DNA of 64,000 nucleotides from assembly GCA_022701365.1 (NCBI GenBank), contig JAKUHH010000025.1, forward strand, positions 682,001 through 746,000, written 5' to 3'. Source of the stretch: Mycocentrospora acerina. Taxonomy: Eukaryota > Ascomycota > Dothideomycetes > Pleosporales. Positions within the stretch are counted from its first letter, which is position 1. Each line of letters starts with the position of its first letter. Below the pieces are notes generated by a model, which worked only from the letters and a program-made list of their open reading frames with translations, was not told where the DNA came from and did no database searches. This document shows, one piece after another, positions 45,103-55,136 of the stretch. The translations under genes and the position numbers were made by a program.

Positions 45103-45991
45103 AACCATAGGTTGCCTACGAAAAATGACTTTCAGCCGGCGTGAACTGTTTACTTGTAGCGAGATGATGAGAGACGAGGAGTAGCGACGTGGTTGTCCAG
45201 CGAAGTTTAGAAGAAGCAGATTTAGGGTTGGAGAGATTTCAACAGCCGTTTTACGACGGCTAGTTAGTTGTTGGGGGTGGGTGTCAGATTAGCTATACAA
45301 CTATTGATCCTCGGTCAGCTCATCATACTAGTTCTTGCTACTCTTGTGGAACACTCGAGTGTGTGACACGCGTCTAACGCAGGCTTTTATCCGGGTGTTA
45401 GAAGGGCGTTGACGAGTACTGGCAGATGAGATTTACGAGTGAGTCTCACGATGAATTAAGTACAGGACGCGGCAAACACATGAGACGATGAAAGTTGCTT
45501 TTGATTATATAGTCATGGTATCTTCCTGGCAGCTCAGACATCAAAAATTGTACAGAGAAATGTGCTCAGCGCCTGGAATATCATCCAGTCAAAATAGTTA
45601 CAGTTAAAGTAACTATACGCTTGCCAATGCCCTACTCCTACACCGTCAAATACTTCATAGCAACGAATACGGAATGTTGACAACTCGAAGTGTCAGAAGA
45701 TAGAAGTCGCTTGTTGTCCATTACTGGAATTGAAAAAATCTGCATTTGGAGTCGAGTCAGTCTCTGATCCAAGAATATAACTGTGTGCATCGAAGGGACG
45801 GGATGTGATTGCGTTCAGTAGGAACAATTGGAATTGATATTTGGCCCTCAGCGTGTGTAAGGAGTACAGTGGTATCATCATTGCAATCTTGGAGTAGGAC
45901 GGAAGGGGATATTGCTTACTTTATGCTTGCCCATCACTCAGAAGGGACTATGAATGCCCTTTAGGTGATAGCATGTCTCGATGTCGACATT
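45103..45991. other. convergent spacer of SEC23 and NOP15-like gene, no gene seen
   Basis: 889 nt with 3'-UTR-like sequence on both sides. Short frames have no support. Confidence 0.7.
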
Positions 45992-47737
45992 TCAAGCCTT
46001 AGCCTTCTTTGCCTTCTTTGGTTTGGCGGCAACAGCTTTGGTCTTCTTCTCTTCTACCGGTGCAGCAGGTGCTTCCTCAACAATGGGCTCTGGCTTTGTT
46101 GACTTCTTGGCCTTCTTGCTCTTAGGTGTTGACTCAGCAGGAGCAACTTCCTCAGCGACTACGATCTCGGCAACGACATCTGATTTGCGCTTCTTGTCCT
46201 TCTTAGCAGTCTTCTCTGTGACAGGCTGAACTGGGACAGTCTCTACAGGCACGGCCTCTTCTTGGACCTTGGCTGCCTTCTTTCCCTTCTTCGCTTTCGG
46301 TTGCTCAGCGGTGGGGGCCTCTTCGACAGGGACTTCTGCCAACAGCTGCTGAGGTTCACCATTCTCCAGACCGGTCGCCTGCTTGGGGACGTCGGCGACG
46401 GCCTTGAGCATTGGGGCTTGGAACTCGTAGCCAAAGTCCTCCTTCAGTTGCTTGTTCCTCCCAGACCTCCGCTGGTTCTCATTGGTGACGCGCTTCTCCC
46501 ATTGAGCTCGCTCAACACCACGTGCCATCCCCAATCCGGCCTTCTTGTTCTTGGGGTCGACCTTGAACCGTTGGCCGGCACCCTTGAAGAGATCGGGATG
46601 GACTTGGTCTTCTGGGACGAGCTTGCACTTCAAGATGTGACCAAACAGTAGGTAGTTGTCCATCGTCCTGGCGACGATGTCTGCAACCTCTGTAGACGCG
46701 AACTCAACAAAGGCATAGTGTTTTGACGCACCAGTCTTCTTGTTACGCGAAAGACGGAGGCGGTTTACTCTGCCGAATTGAGAGAAATACTTCTTCATCT
46801 GGGGCTCAAAGAAACCGCGCGGTACACGACTGAAAGACTGGTTAGTTTTACGCACGATGATTATCTCGCATATTGTTGCACGTACCTGACATAAACAACT
46901 CCAGGTTGGTTGTTTCGGGCGGTAAAAGCAGCCCTTTCAGCAGCTTTCCGTGCTTTCCGATTTAATGCAGGCACAGGCGCATCTTCATCGAATTCCAGGT
47001 CGTCTTCCGGGTCTGTGTCATCATCTTCGTCACTCTCGAAGCCAGCGAGTAAAGCGGCAGTCTGGTCGTCTACTTCAGCCTCATCATCCGCAGCCTCTGA
47101 TACCATGGTGACATCGTTGTCTACTTCCTCAGGCTCTTCTTGTTGTGTCTTGCTGGGCTTGGCCTTCTTAGACTTCTTGCTAGGAACCTCTACCTCAGCT
47201 TCGACTGCGACATCTTCCTCAACAGGCGCAGGGTCAGCCGACTTGCTTTTCTTGGCCTTCTTGGTCTTCTCCTTTGGTGCCTCAGGCTCGGGCGCAGGTG
47301 CTTCTTGTACTTCTACTTCGACAACCTTGGCCTTCTTTCCCTTCTTTGACTTATCTTGTGCCACCGGGACATCGACTTTTACGGCAATGGACTCAGTCTC
47401 ATCACCGTTGATTTCGACAGTGACCTTGGCCTTCTTCTTGCCTTTGGTGGGTTCGGGAGCGGGCGCCTCGTCCTCAGACATGAAGTCTGCAGCCTGCTTG
47501 CGTGCGACCTTGCTCTTGGGAGCTTTGGACTCGACAGAAGCAGGAGTAGCCTTGACAGCCTTTGGCGACTTGGCAGCTTTTGTAGGAGCAGCAGCACCAT
47601 CCGACTTTCTGGGCTTCTTCGCATTGGGCGCAGCATCTGACGCGCCTACCATTGAACGTTAGTGAGTGTAGCTTCCTATTTGTAGGATTAGATTACTTAC
47701 CCTTGCGCTTCTTGCCTTTGTTGTCTTCGACAGCCAT
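45992..47737 (-). CDS. NOP15: RRM protein of ribosome biogenesis, Nop15/NIFK-like
   Basis: Exons (minus) 47701-47737, 46886-47645 and 45992-46829 give 544 residues. One RRM lies at about 260-340: RNP2-like GVVYVSRVP, then RGFFEPQMKKYFSQFG, NRLRLSRNKKTGASKHYAFVEF (RNP1 KHYAFVEF) and the TMDNYLLFGHILKCKLVP block, the signature of Nop15/NIFK, which works in 60S pre-rRNA processing (ITS2) in the nucleolus. The splice site between exons 2 and 3 lies inside the RRM. The N-terminal 255 residues and the C-terminal 120 are Lys/Ala/Glu/Pro-rich with K-K-A-K and acidic repeats; yeast Nop15 (about 220 residues) has no such arms. Divergent from the SMN gene. Confidence 0.88.
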
Positions 47738-48058
47738 TGCGATTATATATGCGCTTGCTGTTGTGTTGAAAGGTGGTGGTTGGTGATGTTGTGTGAAGAA
47801 AAGTTCCTGGCTCGAGCTCCTTCCACCTGAACTTTTTTCGAGTCGCGCTAAGCAGACTGCCAAGACTCCGCCGGTGGGCGGTGAGCGATGGCCTCTATTG
47901 GACCATGTTTGCCCATCAATATCTTCATACCACATACTCGCTGGCATTGCTATACTGCCTCGGTATTCTGATTCGCTTTCGCGTCAGCTCAAAAGTCAAT
48001 CCTTCTATCGAATTCTAGGGGTTGCACTTATCTATCAAGTTGAGCGTACCTTTGAGCA
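47738..48058. promoter_or_regulatory. shared divergent promoter of NOP15-like gene and SMN gene
   Basis: 321 nt separate the two start codons. No TATA box is visible on either strand. Confidence 0.55.
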
Positions 48059-48806
48059 ATGGCGCCTGGAATTGATATGAGTGATCGCAATGCCTGGGAC
48101 GATTCCTTTTTGCAGAACTCATGGAACGATGCTGTCGCTGAATACGAAGTTAGTTTGTTTTAAAAAAAATCACATGTCTCACTAACTTCACTGATGCTTT
48201 CACAGAAATACCACAGTATTCATAAATCGGGGAAGCGCCTTGAAGATGTCTTGACGGAAGAAGAGCTAAGAGAGTTGCGAGAGTAATTATATGCCGTTGT
48301 ACTGAGCATCGTAATACTGATTTTCATAGGGACCATGGAGACTTGATCGGAGAGTCAGAAAAGGCTGCTGTTGAGACGAACGACGAAGGCAATGCAGATC
48401 CTGATGGCACCGAGATGTCACTTCAAGAGACCAGTGAGACTGAGGAGGTTATTCAGGCAGAGAACCATCCACAAGTATGAATCACTATGAATTTCAAAAT
48501 TGGTCTGACTGACAGTTGACAGGTACCGGCTGTCTTCGGGAAGCAGGAGCAAGAACAACCAGTGAGAACAGAAGAACCAGTACCCCACAAGGCTTCAATG
48601 CCACAAGCGATTCTCGAAACCGGTTCGTATATGATCTGACAGAACCTTGTTTCTAAATTGTTTAAGCAAATGGCAATCACTGACATTTGACAGTCCAAGA
48701 TGAAAACCTTAAGAATGCCATGATGTCGTGGTACTACGCTGGATACTACACAGGTCTTCATGCAGGGCAACAACAATCTATAAAAGAGGCGCCAGAGAAA
48801 CATTAG
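48059..48806 (+). CDS. SMN1: SMN homologue (survival motor neuron protein)
   Basis: Exons 48059-48148, 48206-48282, 48330-48474, 48523-48622 and 48694-48806 give 174 residues. The N-terminal segment NAWDDSFLQNSWNDAVAEYEKYHSI matches the Gemin2-binding helix of SMN (WDDS...L...A...Y..YHS). The C-terminal AMMSWYYAGYYTGLHAGQQQ is the YG-box that makes SMN oligomerise. The Tudor domain of animals is missing, as in fission yeast Smn1. The region between is acidic and disordered. SMN, with Gemin2, loads Sm rings on spliceosomal snRNAs in the cytoplasm. Donors are partly weak (GTTAGT, GTTCGT), which fits the dense intron pattern: five exons in 748 nt. Because the exons are so short, it could easily be missed by ORF-based annotation. 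Confidence 0.92.
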
Positions 48807-49543
48807 TTTTGAAAAAACGGATAATTTAGACTAAATTTATCCAACGCATGCAGGTATTCAAAGCTTTACTACACAAGCAAAAGGCAAGCTGGCACGTCGC
48901 GGCTCGGAAAGGCGAGGATACCAAGTCTGTTCTTTTCACACTGCTGACTGATTCTAGCTTTACTTCCGTGGGTTTTCAGAATATCAGACTGCTAGACATA
49001 GAGCTGCCATGCTTGGCTTGACAGTCCAATTTCTAGCCTATTCGATTAGGCATCCTTGTCAGTTTTGCTGTATGATGATCGCGAAAACCAAGGTTGCCCG
49101 TGCTCAAACGCATCTGCGACGCTACCGCGACAGCCTCGAACCCATCTCCAACACCTCGTACTTCAAGATGCCTCACCACGACCGACAACATTGTGTGCCT
49201 CGTCAGGAATCTTTCGATTTGGCACCTGTCTGTCCGCTATTGGAAGTCAATGCCCGTTGGGCGGGAACTCATGTTTCGCCATAGGGGTGGGTCATCTGTC
49301 GCCCAACAGACAGTCAATCTTATGCATCAGTTTAAGTAGTGACGTTCCTGGCATATTGAATTTTGTCCTCATTGTTCTGCCTCATAATTGTATCGATTCC
49401 ACTCCACTCTCGTTCTTGCTTGTCTCTTCACCATCGGCGTCGTGCAATCCCCTCCTTCAACTACACCTTAAACGTTCTGTTAGCTTGCAGTGCAAGCATC
49501 TACGTTCTTTCCGACAATTACGAAATCACACAAACTATTCATA
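48807..49543. other. spacer and promoter of the cupredoxin-like gene
   Basis: Between two plus-strand genes. Frames here (162 codons at 49056-49544) have no domain and end in the leader of the next gene. Confidence 0.6.
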
Positions 49544-50381
49544 ATGAAATATTTTACTGCCCTCCCACTGGCGGCCAGCTTTGCTGTCGCCCAGATGACT
49601 GTCATGAGCCTAGCACCCGCAGCGTCCAACGGGCCGATGACACACACCGTGAGTGACTTTGAACATATCTCTCACGGGCTTTTGCTAAGCAGGTATAGGT
49701 CGTTGTTGGTGGATTGACGCCCGTAGAGACCGGAATGGCAGCCATATTAGGATACCAACCTGAGTCAATCACCGCGAACCAAGGCGATTTAGTCGTCTTC
49801 CAATTCATGCAGAAGAACCATACCGTAACACAATCAACTTTTGATGAACCATGCAAAAAGAAGGAGGGAGGCATGGACTCAGGCTTCATGCCCAATGCGG
49901 ACGGCACAGCAAACGTGCAATTCAATATCACTGTCGAAACCACGGACCCGCTTTGTATGTCATCTTTTTACCTACAGTGTCTTAAGAATGCCAACTAACA
50001 CTGGACATAGGGTTCTACTGCAAGCAATCAGCCGGGACTCACTGTGGCAAAGGCATGGTCTTCAGCATCAATCCCTCAACACTTGGTGACAAGACAATGT
50101 CTGCCTTCAAGCAACTCGCCATAAACAAAAATGGTACTGACCTGAAGCTTGGCGCTATTCAATCCGTCAATGCAAATGCTGCAGCCGCTCCCACGACCGT
50201 AACCGTTCAAGCGGAAGCAGCAACTCAAGCCAGTTCGCTTGCAACAGCGACAGTTGTTGCAGGCCAAGGAACCGACGGACAAGGGAACACATGCACATGC
50301 AGCTGCTTGTGTGGCTCAAACGCATTCCCGGCGAATGCTGCGGTTAACAACTTTGGTGGATTCGCGGGTATGATTGCGTAA
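49544..50381 (+). CDS. secreted cupredoxin-like (plastocyanin-fold) protein with Cys-cluster tail
   Basis: Exons 49544-49648, 49699-49954 and 50011-50381 give 243 residues. Residues 1-17 form a signal peptide (MKYFTALPLAASFAVAQ). The domain (about 36-150) has the cupredoxin plan of fungal extracellular serine-rich proteins: VVVGG...Y-x-P-E-S-I-T-A-N-Q-G-D-L-V-V-F, then K-N-H-T-V-T-Q-S, C-K-K-K-x-G-G-M-D-S-G-F-M-P, V-E-T-T-D-P-L-W-F-Y-C and a final G-T-H-C-G-K-G-M-V-F-S-I-N-P. His in KNHTVTQ and the Cys/Met set are the expected copper-site or remnant residues. The tail (about 180-243) is Ala/Thr-rich and ends with a CTCSCLCG cluster. No clear GPI signal follows. A role at the cell wall or in metal binding is inferred. 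Converges on the SERF gene. Confidence 0.82.
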
Positions 50382-50858
50382 ATGTTTGATTCGAGCAGTC
50401 AGAGTAGTCGACAACTTCTTGTTTGCCGCAAATTTGCGGTGCTTTTTTCTTATGGAGTGGGCTCCTGGTGGGCATTGCCCTTGTTATGTTGATACATCTC
50501 TTACTTTTGGACCTACGGCGTTCGCATTATACCTGCTTGCGCATGACTTTGTGTAATCTTGTCCAGTGTACAAATTATGAAGACATTTAATTCGATTGGA
50601 ACTTTCTTAATCTAGATTCCAACCCTTACCATTTATTGTCAAGATTGCGGTGCCCTAGGGTATGGTGTGGTGGCAATGTTAGACTTCGCAATTTGAATCA
50701 CGGTCCAATGTTGGGAGAAGTCGATAACTCTAAATCTCCTCGATTTCTCAAATTGAACTCCATCCAAGACCTTTGCCAACCCTCATCACGAGTATCGCAT
50801 GCTCGCCATCAAACCATCCGCGGCTCCATATTTCGTCGTCCAGCTCGCCGCTGGCACT
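50382..50858. other. convergent spacer, no gene seen
   Basis: It lies between the cupredoxin-like gene (+) and the SERF gene (-). Nothing recognisable. Confidence 0.7.
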
Positions 50859-51272
50859 CTATTTCTTGGCATCCGCGGCCTTCTTCGCTTCGGCTGCACA
50901 CCGCAAGTCAGCGAATCCCCATCCAAACAACACAAACAAACAAATATAATGGCAAAGAGAAATACATACCAGCAACTTGCTTCGCGCGCATAATCGCTGC
51001 AGCTTCATCCTTGGCGCGGGCCAGCTCTGAGCCAGAGGCCTAGGTGCTACTATCAGCCACACTGACGTCTATTTCCCATCTGCTAGATATTAAAATCGAT
51101 AGGACTTACGTTGTTCTTGCCCTTCTACAGCACCAAGACAATCAGTATTCATTCCTCACGTTCTCGCGTTCAGACACTCTTTGGCGCGAAGAGGCAAAAT
51201 ATCTCATACCTTTCCAGCCTGCTCCTTGAGGTTCTTCTCGCGCGCTTTGTCACGCTGGTTGCCACGAGCCAT
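50859..51272 (-). CDS. SERF/4F5 family small protein
   Basis: The gene has four exons (minus): 51210-51272, 51110-51124, 50970-51039 and 50859-50893, giving 60 residues. Exon 2 is just 15 nt (KGKNN) between GGTGCTGTAG and GTAAGTCC. The protein starts MARGNQRDKAREKNLKEQ, the 4F5/SERF hallmark, continues with SGSELARAKDEAAAIMRAKQ and ends AEAKKAADAKK. SERF proteins are small, charged, disordered and bind nucleic acid or amyloid-prone proteins. All splice borders are in phase, and skipping of exon 2 keeps the frame, so two isoforms would be possible. No single exon is long enough to stand out as an ORF. Converges on the cupredoxin-like gene. Confidence 0.9.
51110..51124 (-). other. 15-nt micro-exon of the SERF gene
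   Basis: Coding KGKNN; frame-neutral if skipped. Borders are CTGTAG (acceptor) and GTAAGT (donor). Confidence 0.85.
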
Positions 51273-53206
51273 TTTGAACTAAATGCACGAGATCGAAAGT
51301 CGTGGAAGGTTTCGCTCTAGAAACTGAGAAACTGAGAAAGGGGCCTTGAATCTTTGCTGCTGACAGTGGAGAATTGAGATTCAAGAACGCAAGGGCGCTG
51401 GAGCGATAAAAATAGCGTGGCTTTTGCTAGACCGGCGAATGGGAGTAGGCGCGATTAGATCGACGCTAATGTGAAGGGTGCGCCACGTGGGGCGTTGTGA
51501 TCGGAAAGAATATTTGTTACTTCGTTCATGTAGGTGTTTGAACAACGATCGGATAACTATCAAAACATGTTTTTGCATAGCGTTAGTTATATTTAGTCAT
51601 GCGTGGGCCTTTATCTTTGATTATTCATCATCCTCAATATTTCTCAACGAAAAGACTACAATAAATACTACACTGCCTTTGCTTGCTTAAGGTAACACTG
51701 CGGCCTGGTTACAGTCGTCTTATTGTTTGCAATTTTCCATATTTTTGCTAAGTGTAACCTGATAAATAATCTCAAGAATCTAGATATCGTATATTTCACC
51801 AACTTGGTCACCATTGTAGTGAATTGGAGTATGTCCTGCGGATATCATAACACCAAGACTGCGGCTTCAAGAAAGTAGAACTGCGACTAGAAGACTGAAC
51901 TGTTGTTCCTATGTGAAATATAAACAGAGATAAAAGAGAGATTGTCGCAACTATTGAAGTCCGGTCGCTTCCAAATAAAGAGTATGCCTCGACTGAAAAT
52001 GTCGCCCCTTCGAACGCCTAATTTGGTTTTATCGGATAAAAAAGGAGTAGTATGAACAGCACAAAAATCATTCGCGCTTATCTTGCTTCCATAGGAATCC
52101 CTTCCTTTCTTCTTCGCTAGTTTGATCATGCTGGTAATCGGTAGGCGAGACATTGGTGGCTTTTCTGACAGGTCGCCACATCTGTAGTGAATGTCTTTTG
52201 AAACAAGGTGGTTTGTGGTCAAATACTTGAAGATTATGGAACAGCTCATCTAGAGCTTCAGCATTCAATTTCTTGGTATTGTACTTATTAGAGAAAACGT
52301 AAAGATAGATAGACGAGAATTCCTGTCTTCTCCCAGCTATCAATGGTTGTAGTGTCTTTCTCTTTGCATATCCAGGCTTTCTCCGACTCTTTTTCCACTA
52401 CTCGCCCATAATGTAGAAACCGTTGGTAATAAAGCAATGCGAAAAGATCTCGAATGTGTATGTTTGGTCGTTTTCAAGCTTGACAATCTTGTCTTGGACT
52501 TTTTGGATCCCACTTGCCGAGGGCAGCGCGGAAAAAGTCAAAGTACCGAACGAGAAATTAATTGTGATCGACGAATTATTCTTTATATTTGGCCTTTCCG
52601 ACGATTAACATTGCGCACTGAGAATCTGGAGCTCTTCATGCGGCCTACTAGCTAGATTAGTGATGTAATTGAAGTCATAGTCTCACTAGGGTATTCGATG
52701 TGTGTGATTACAAGTTGGAAGAATTGAGGTAAGAGTTTGACATTGATGAATGAGTTCACGAACTCTCGCGATTCTGCACATGAGACAAGACAATGCTAAA
52801 AGCGAGATAGAGGGTGCTGCTCTGGTTCCAAAGTAAAAGCGGCTCGAGCATACGGAGATTTTAATACAGCAACCAACGACCTTGGGAAATTACTGATGAC
52901 TTCTCATACAGCAGGAAACAAGGTCCAGTTTTAGCTATAGTTTGTGCCATTCGTTCTTCAAACGTTTCCCTCAATAGTAGCATCACTTGCCTGTAGCTCT
53001 CTAACTGGACTGGCGGTATGCTCAGATGGCTCCAAACCGACAGAGAGGAAATTCTCCTTATTATGCCCTTTGAGATGTTGAGGTAATCTCGGATTGTTGC
53101 CCCTTCAAGTAGAGTAGAGTTGAGTCCATAGTCACCGCCAGATGGAGTCCAGTCTTCAGGTTTCTAATGTCATCGATAGTCGGTATAATGCCTACAAAAT
53201 GCATTT
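51273..53206. other. AT-rich spacer, no gene recognised
   Basis: 1.9 kb between two minus-strand genes. Frames up to 120 codons (for example 51887-52249 on minus and 52423-52608 on plus) have no domain or partner exon. The composition suggests neglected intergenic DNA; transposon decay cannot be shown by reading alone. Confidence 0.5.
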
Positions 53207-54049
53207 TCATACTTTTCTCCGGATACTCCTTCGAGGACCATCGATTATTACACCTATTTCCTTAGCTTTGCGCTTCGTATGCTTGGTCAGCTCCTTAACG
53301 GTTGGGTTCTCCTTGATGGTTTCTTCCCCATTATTCAGGCTATTTGTTCTGGACTGGTTGATATTTTCCTTCATATCGTCTTGATTGACTTCAGGACTCA
53401 CACCCTCTTTGCCTAGCACCCACGCAACCCTCTCCACATCCACAGCACTGACTTTTAACCTATCTATTATATGCTTTACTTTCATAACGAGCTGAGCATA
53501 TTCCTTCGCGTTGTACTTGATTTTCCGTTTCCAGCCTGCAGGACTGGCTGGCTCATCCCACATGCACCACCTAAACAGCTCGTCTGAAAAGAAGGGAACA
53601 TAATTCGGCGCGAAGGCAGAGAGGAGGAGGGATGCAGTTGCAGGACCGATGCCCTTGAGTTGTGTAAGAACTTTGAGAGCTTTCGAGGGATCTGAGGTAT
53701 TTGACGATACTAGTTTGAATGCTTGAATTGTTGTGTCTTGAATGACATCCTCAGTGTTGCTCTGAACAAGCTGTAGAAGTTTTGGGCGGAATGTGCCATG
53801 TTTGCTGTACACGATTTAGCTGTTGGTTATATGTCTACGCTGCTTTAAAACGTACAGTTTCCACTCTACAAGCATTTCCACTTCGCTCTTCTCGAGTTGT
53901 GCATCTCCTTTTTCTTTCCGTTCTGCTAGAACGCTCGGAATAGTGTTGTAGCGTGCAGTGTCTAGCGCTTGCAACTTCTCTGGGACAGTAGAGGAATAGC
54001 GAGATAGGGTACTTTGAAAAGCAGTAGCAGAGATAGTAGTGAGCTTCAT
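53207..54049 (-). CDS. fungal protein with helix-hairpin-helix (DNA-glycosylase-like) motif
   Basis: Exons (minus) 53856-54049 and 53207-53804, joined over a 51-nt intron (GTACGT...TGTACAG), give 263 residues. The middle holds KALKVLTQLKGIGPATASLLLSAF, a helix-hairpin-helix with the GIGPATA turn as in HhH-GPD glycosylases, then a YVPFFSDELFRWCMWDEP segment that is typical of an uncharacterised fungal family. No lysine/aspartate pair of a glycosylase site can be placed with confidence. The C-terminus is charged, with KRKAKEIGVIIDGPRRSIRRKV, a likely nuclear signal. The function may be DNA binding or repair; it is not shown. The start is ATG 54047-54049; upstream frame has no closer ATG. Divergent from the PPC-DC gene. 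Confidence 0.75.
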
Positions 54050-54335
54050 AATGTCTAGGACAAAACGGCATATCGCGATACATTTGAGTATGAATGTACG
54101 CGTGTGACGCGTCGACGTCATTTGGCGAATCGGACCTGCATGCGCCAAGAATTGCTGACATCGATGGCTTAAGCACACTTTCTCAATGCGGCAACCACTA
54201 GTTATGTTCGATTTCCTGGCATTCTAGCAGTGTCTACACTTTGTAAGCAGAAAGTATTCACCTCTCAAAGTCAGGGAAATTCGTGTGAGCAAGTTAGTTG
54301 TACTGCGTAACAAGATAGCACATAGCAGCACCAAC

Positions 54336-55136
54336 ATGTCCATGGAAATTCAAGACCTCAAGCCATTAAATCTCAAGCCAGTAAAGCACCAACATCAAGA
54401 ACCACAAGGACATGACCCGTTCAGTTTCCACTTCGGCGATGATATGATCCACCTTCTCCTTTGCGCAACAGGCTCAGTCGCAACCATCAAGATACCGAAC
54501 ATGATCCAGGCGCTCTCAAAGTACCCCAACATTTCAATACGACTGATCTTCACGGCCTCAGCGGCAAACTTTCTGCAAGGTCAGAGTGAAGAACAGCCAT
54601 CAATAGAAGATATTAAAGCGTTTCCAAATGTAGAAGGAGTGTACTTTGACGAAGATGAGTGGAGAGAGCCATGGGTGCGGGGCAATAAAATTCTGCATAT
54701 CGAGCTGCGGCGGTGGGCAGACATGATGATTATTGCGCCACTGAGCGCAAACGAACTCGCAAAGATCACTCAGGGGTGGTCCGATAACTTATTGCTGTCT
54801 GTTGTACGAGCATGGGATACCACAGGCTTGATCGACCCAGTTAGAAGTATTCCGGGAGTTAAGTGGCCGCAGGAAAAGGACGAGACGACAAAAAAGAGGA
54901 TATTAGTCGCGCCTTCGATGAATACCGCCATGTGGTATCAGCCGATAACAGCAAAGCATGTTAAGATTTTGGACGAGGAGTGGGGTGTTAAGAATGGGGG
55001 ATGGTTCGAGGTATTACCGCCAATGGAGAAGGAGCTTGCGTGTGGAGATATTGGGGGAGGGGCGATGAAAGATTGGAGGGAGATTGTGGGTATTGTTGAG
55101 GAAAGACTCGGACTTAATATTGCTGAGTCTCGGTGA
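54336..55136 (+). CDS. phosphopantothenoylcysteine decarboxylase (Hal3/Cab3 family flavoprotein)
   Basis: This single-exon frame has 266 residues. The fold of the HFCD flavoprotein family is plain: HLLLCATGSVATIKIPNMI (FMN-binding start), LIFTASAANFL, HIELRRWADMMIIAPLSANELAKI (catalytic His in HIELRRWAD), then NLLLSVVRAWD and the substrate-recognition motif APSMNTAMW, and the active-site Cys in ELACGDIGGGAM. All key parts are present, so an active enzyme is likely. It catalyses the third step of coenzyme A synthesis, making 4'-phosphopantetheine. The start is the ATG at 54336 (a second ATG follows 6 nt later); the frame runs upstream only to a GTG. Members of the Hal3 group can also inhibit PP1; there is no acidic tail here, so that is less likely. 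Confidence 0.93.
   Translation: MSMEIQDLKPLNLKPVKHQHQEPQGHDPFSFHFGDDMIHLLLCATGSVATIKIPNMIQALSKYPNISIRLIFTASAANFLQGQSEEQPSIEDIKAFPNVEGVYFDEDEWREPWVRGNKILHIELRRWADMMIIAPLSANELAKITQGWSDNLLLSVVRAWDTTGLIDPVRSIPGVKWPQEKDETTKKRILVAPSMNTAMWYQPITAKHVKILDEEWGVKNGGWFEVLPPMEKELACGDIGGGAMKDWREIVGIVEERLGLNIAESR

Noticed and set aside
46910..47662. 250-codon open frame on plus strand, opposite NOP15
   Set aside because: It mirrors the Lys/Ala/Glu-rich bias of NOP15 (gives Ser/Ala/Phe runs) and has no domain; the minus strand has a verified RRM gene.
52068..52343. 91-codon frame on minus in AT-rich spacer, fairly balanced composition
   Set aside because: Could be a remnant of a gene, but I found no matching exon, no domain and no clear start context; kept out as unsupported.
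51273..53206. Transposon remnant in AT-rich spacer
   Set aside because: No inverted repeats, target-site duplication or transposase motif seen by eye.
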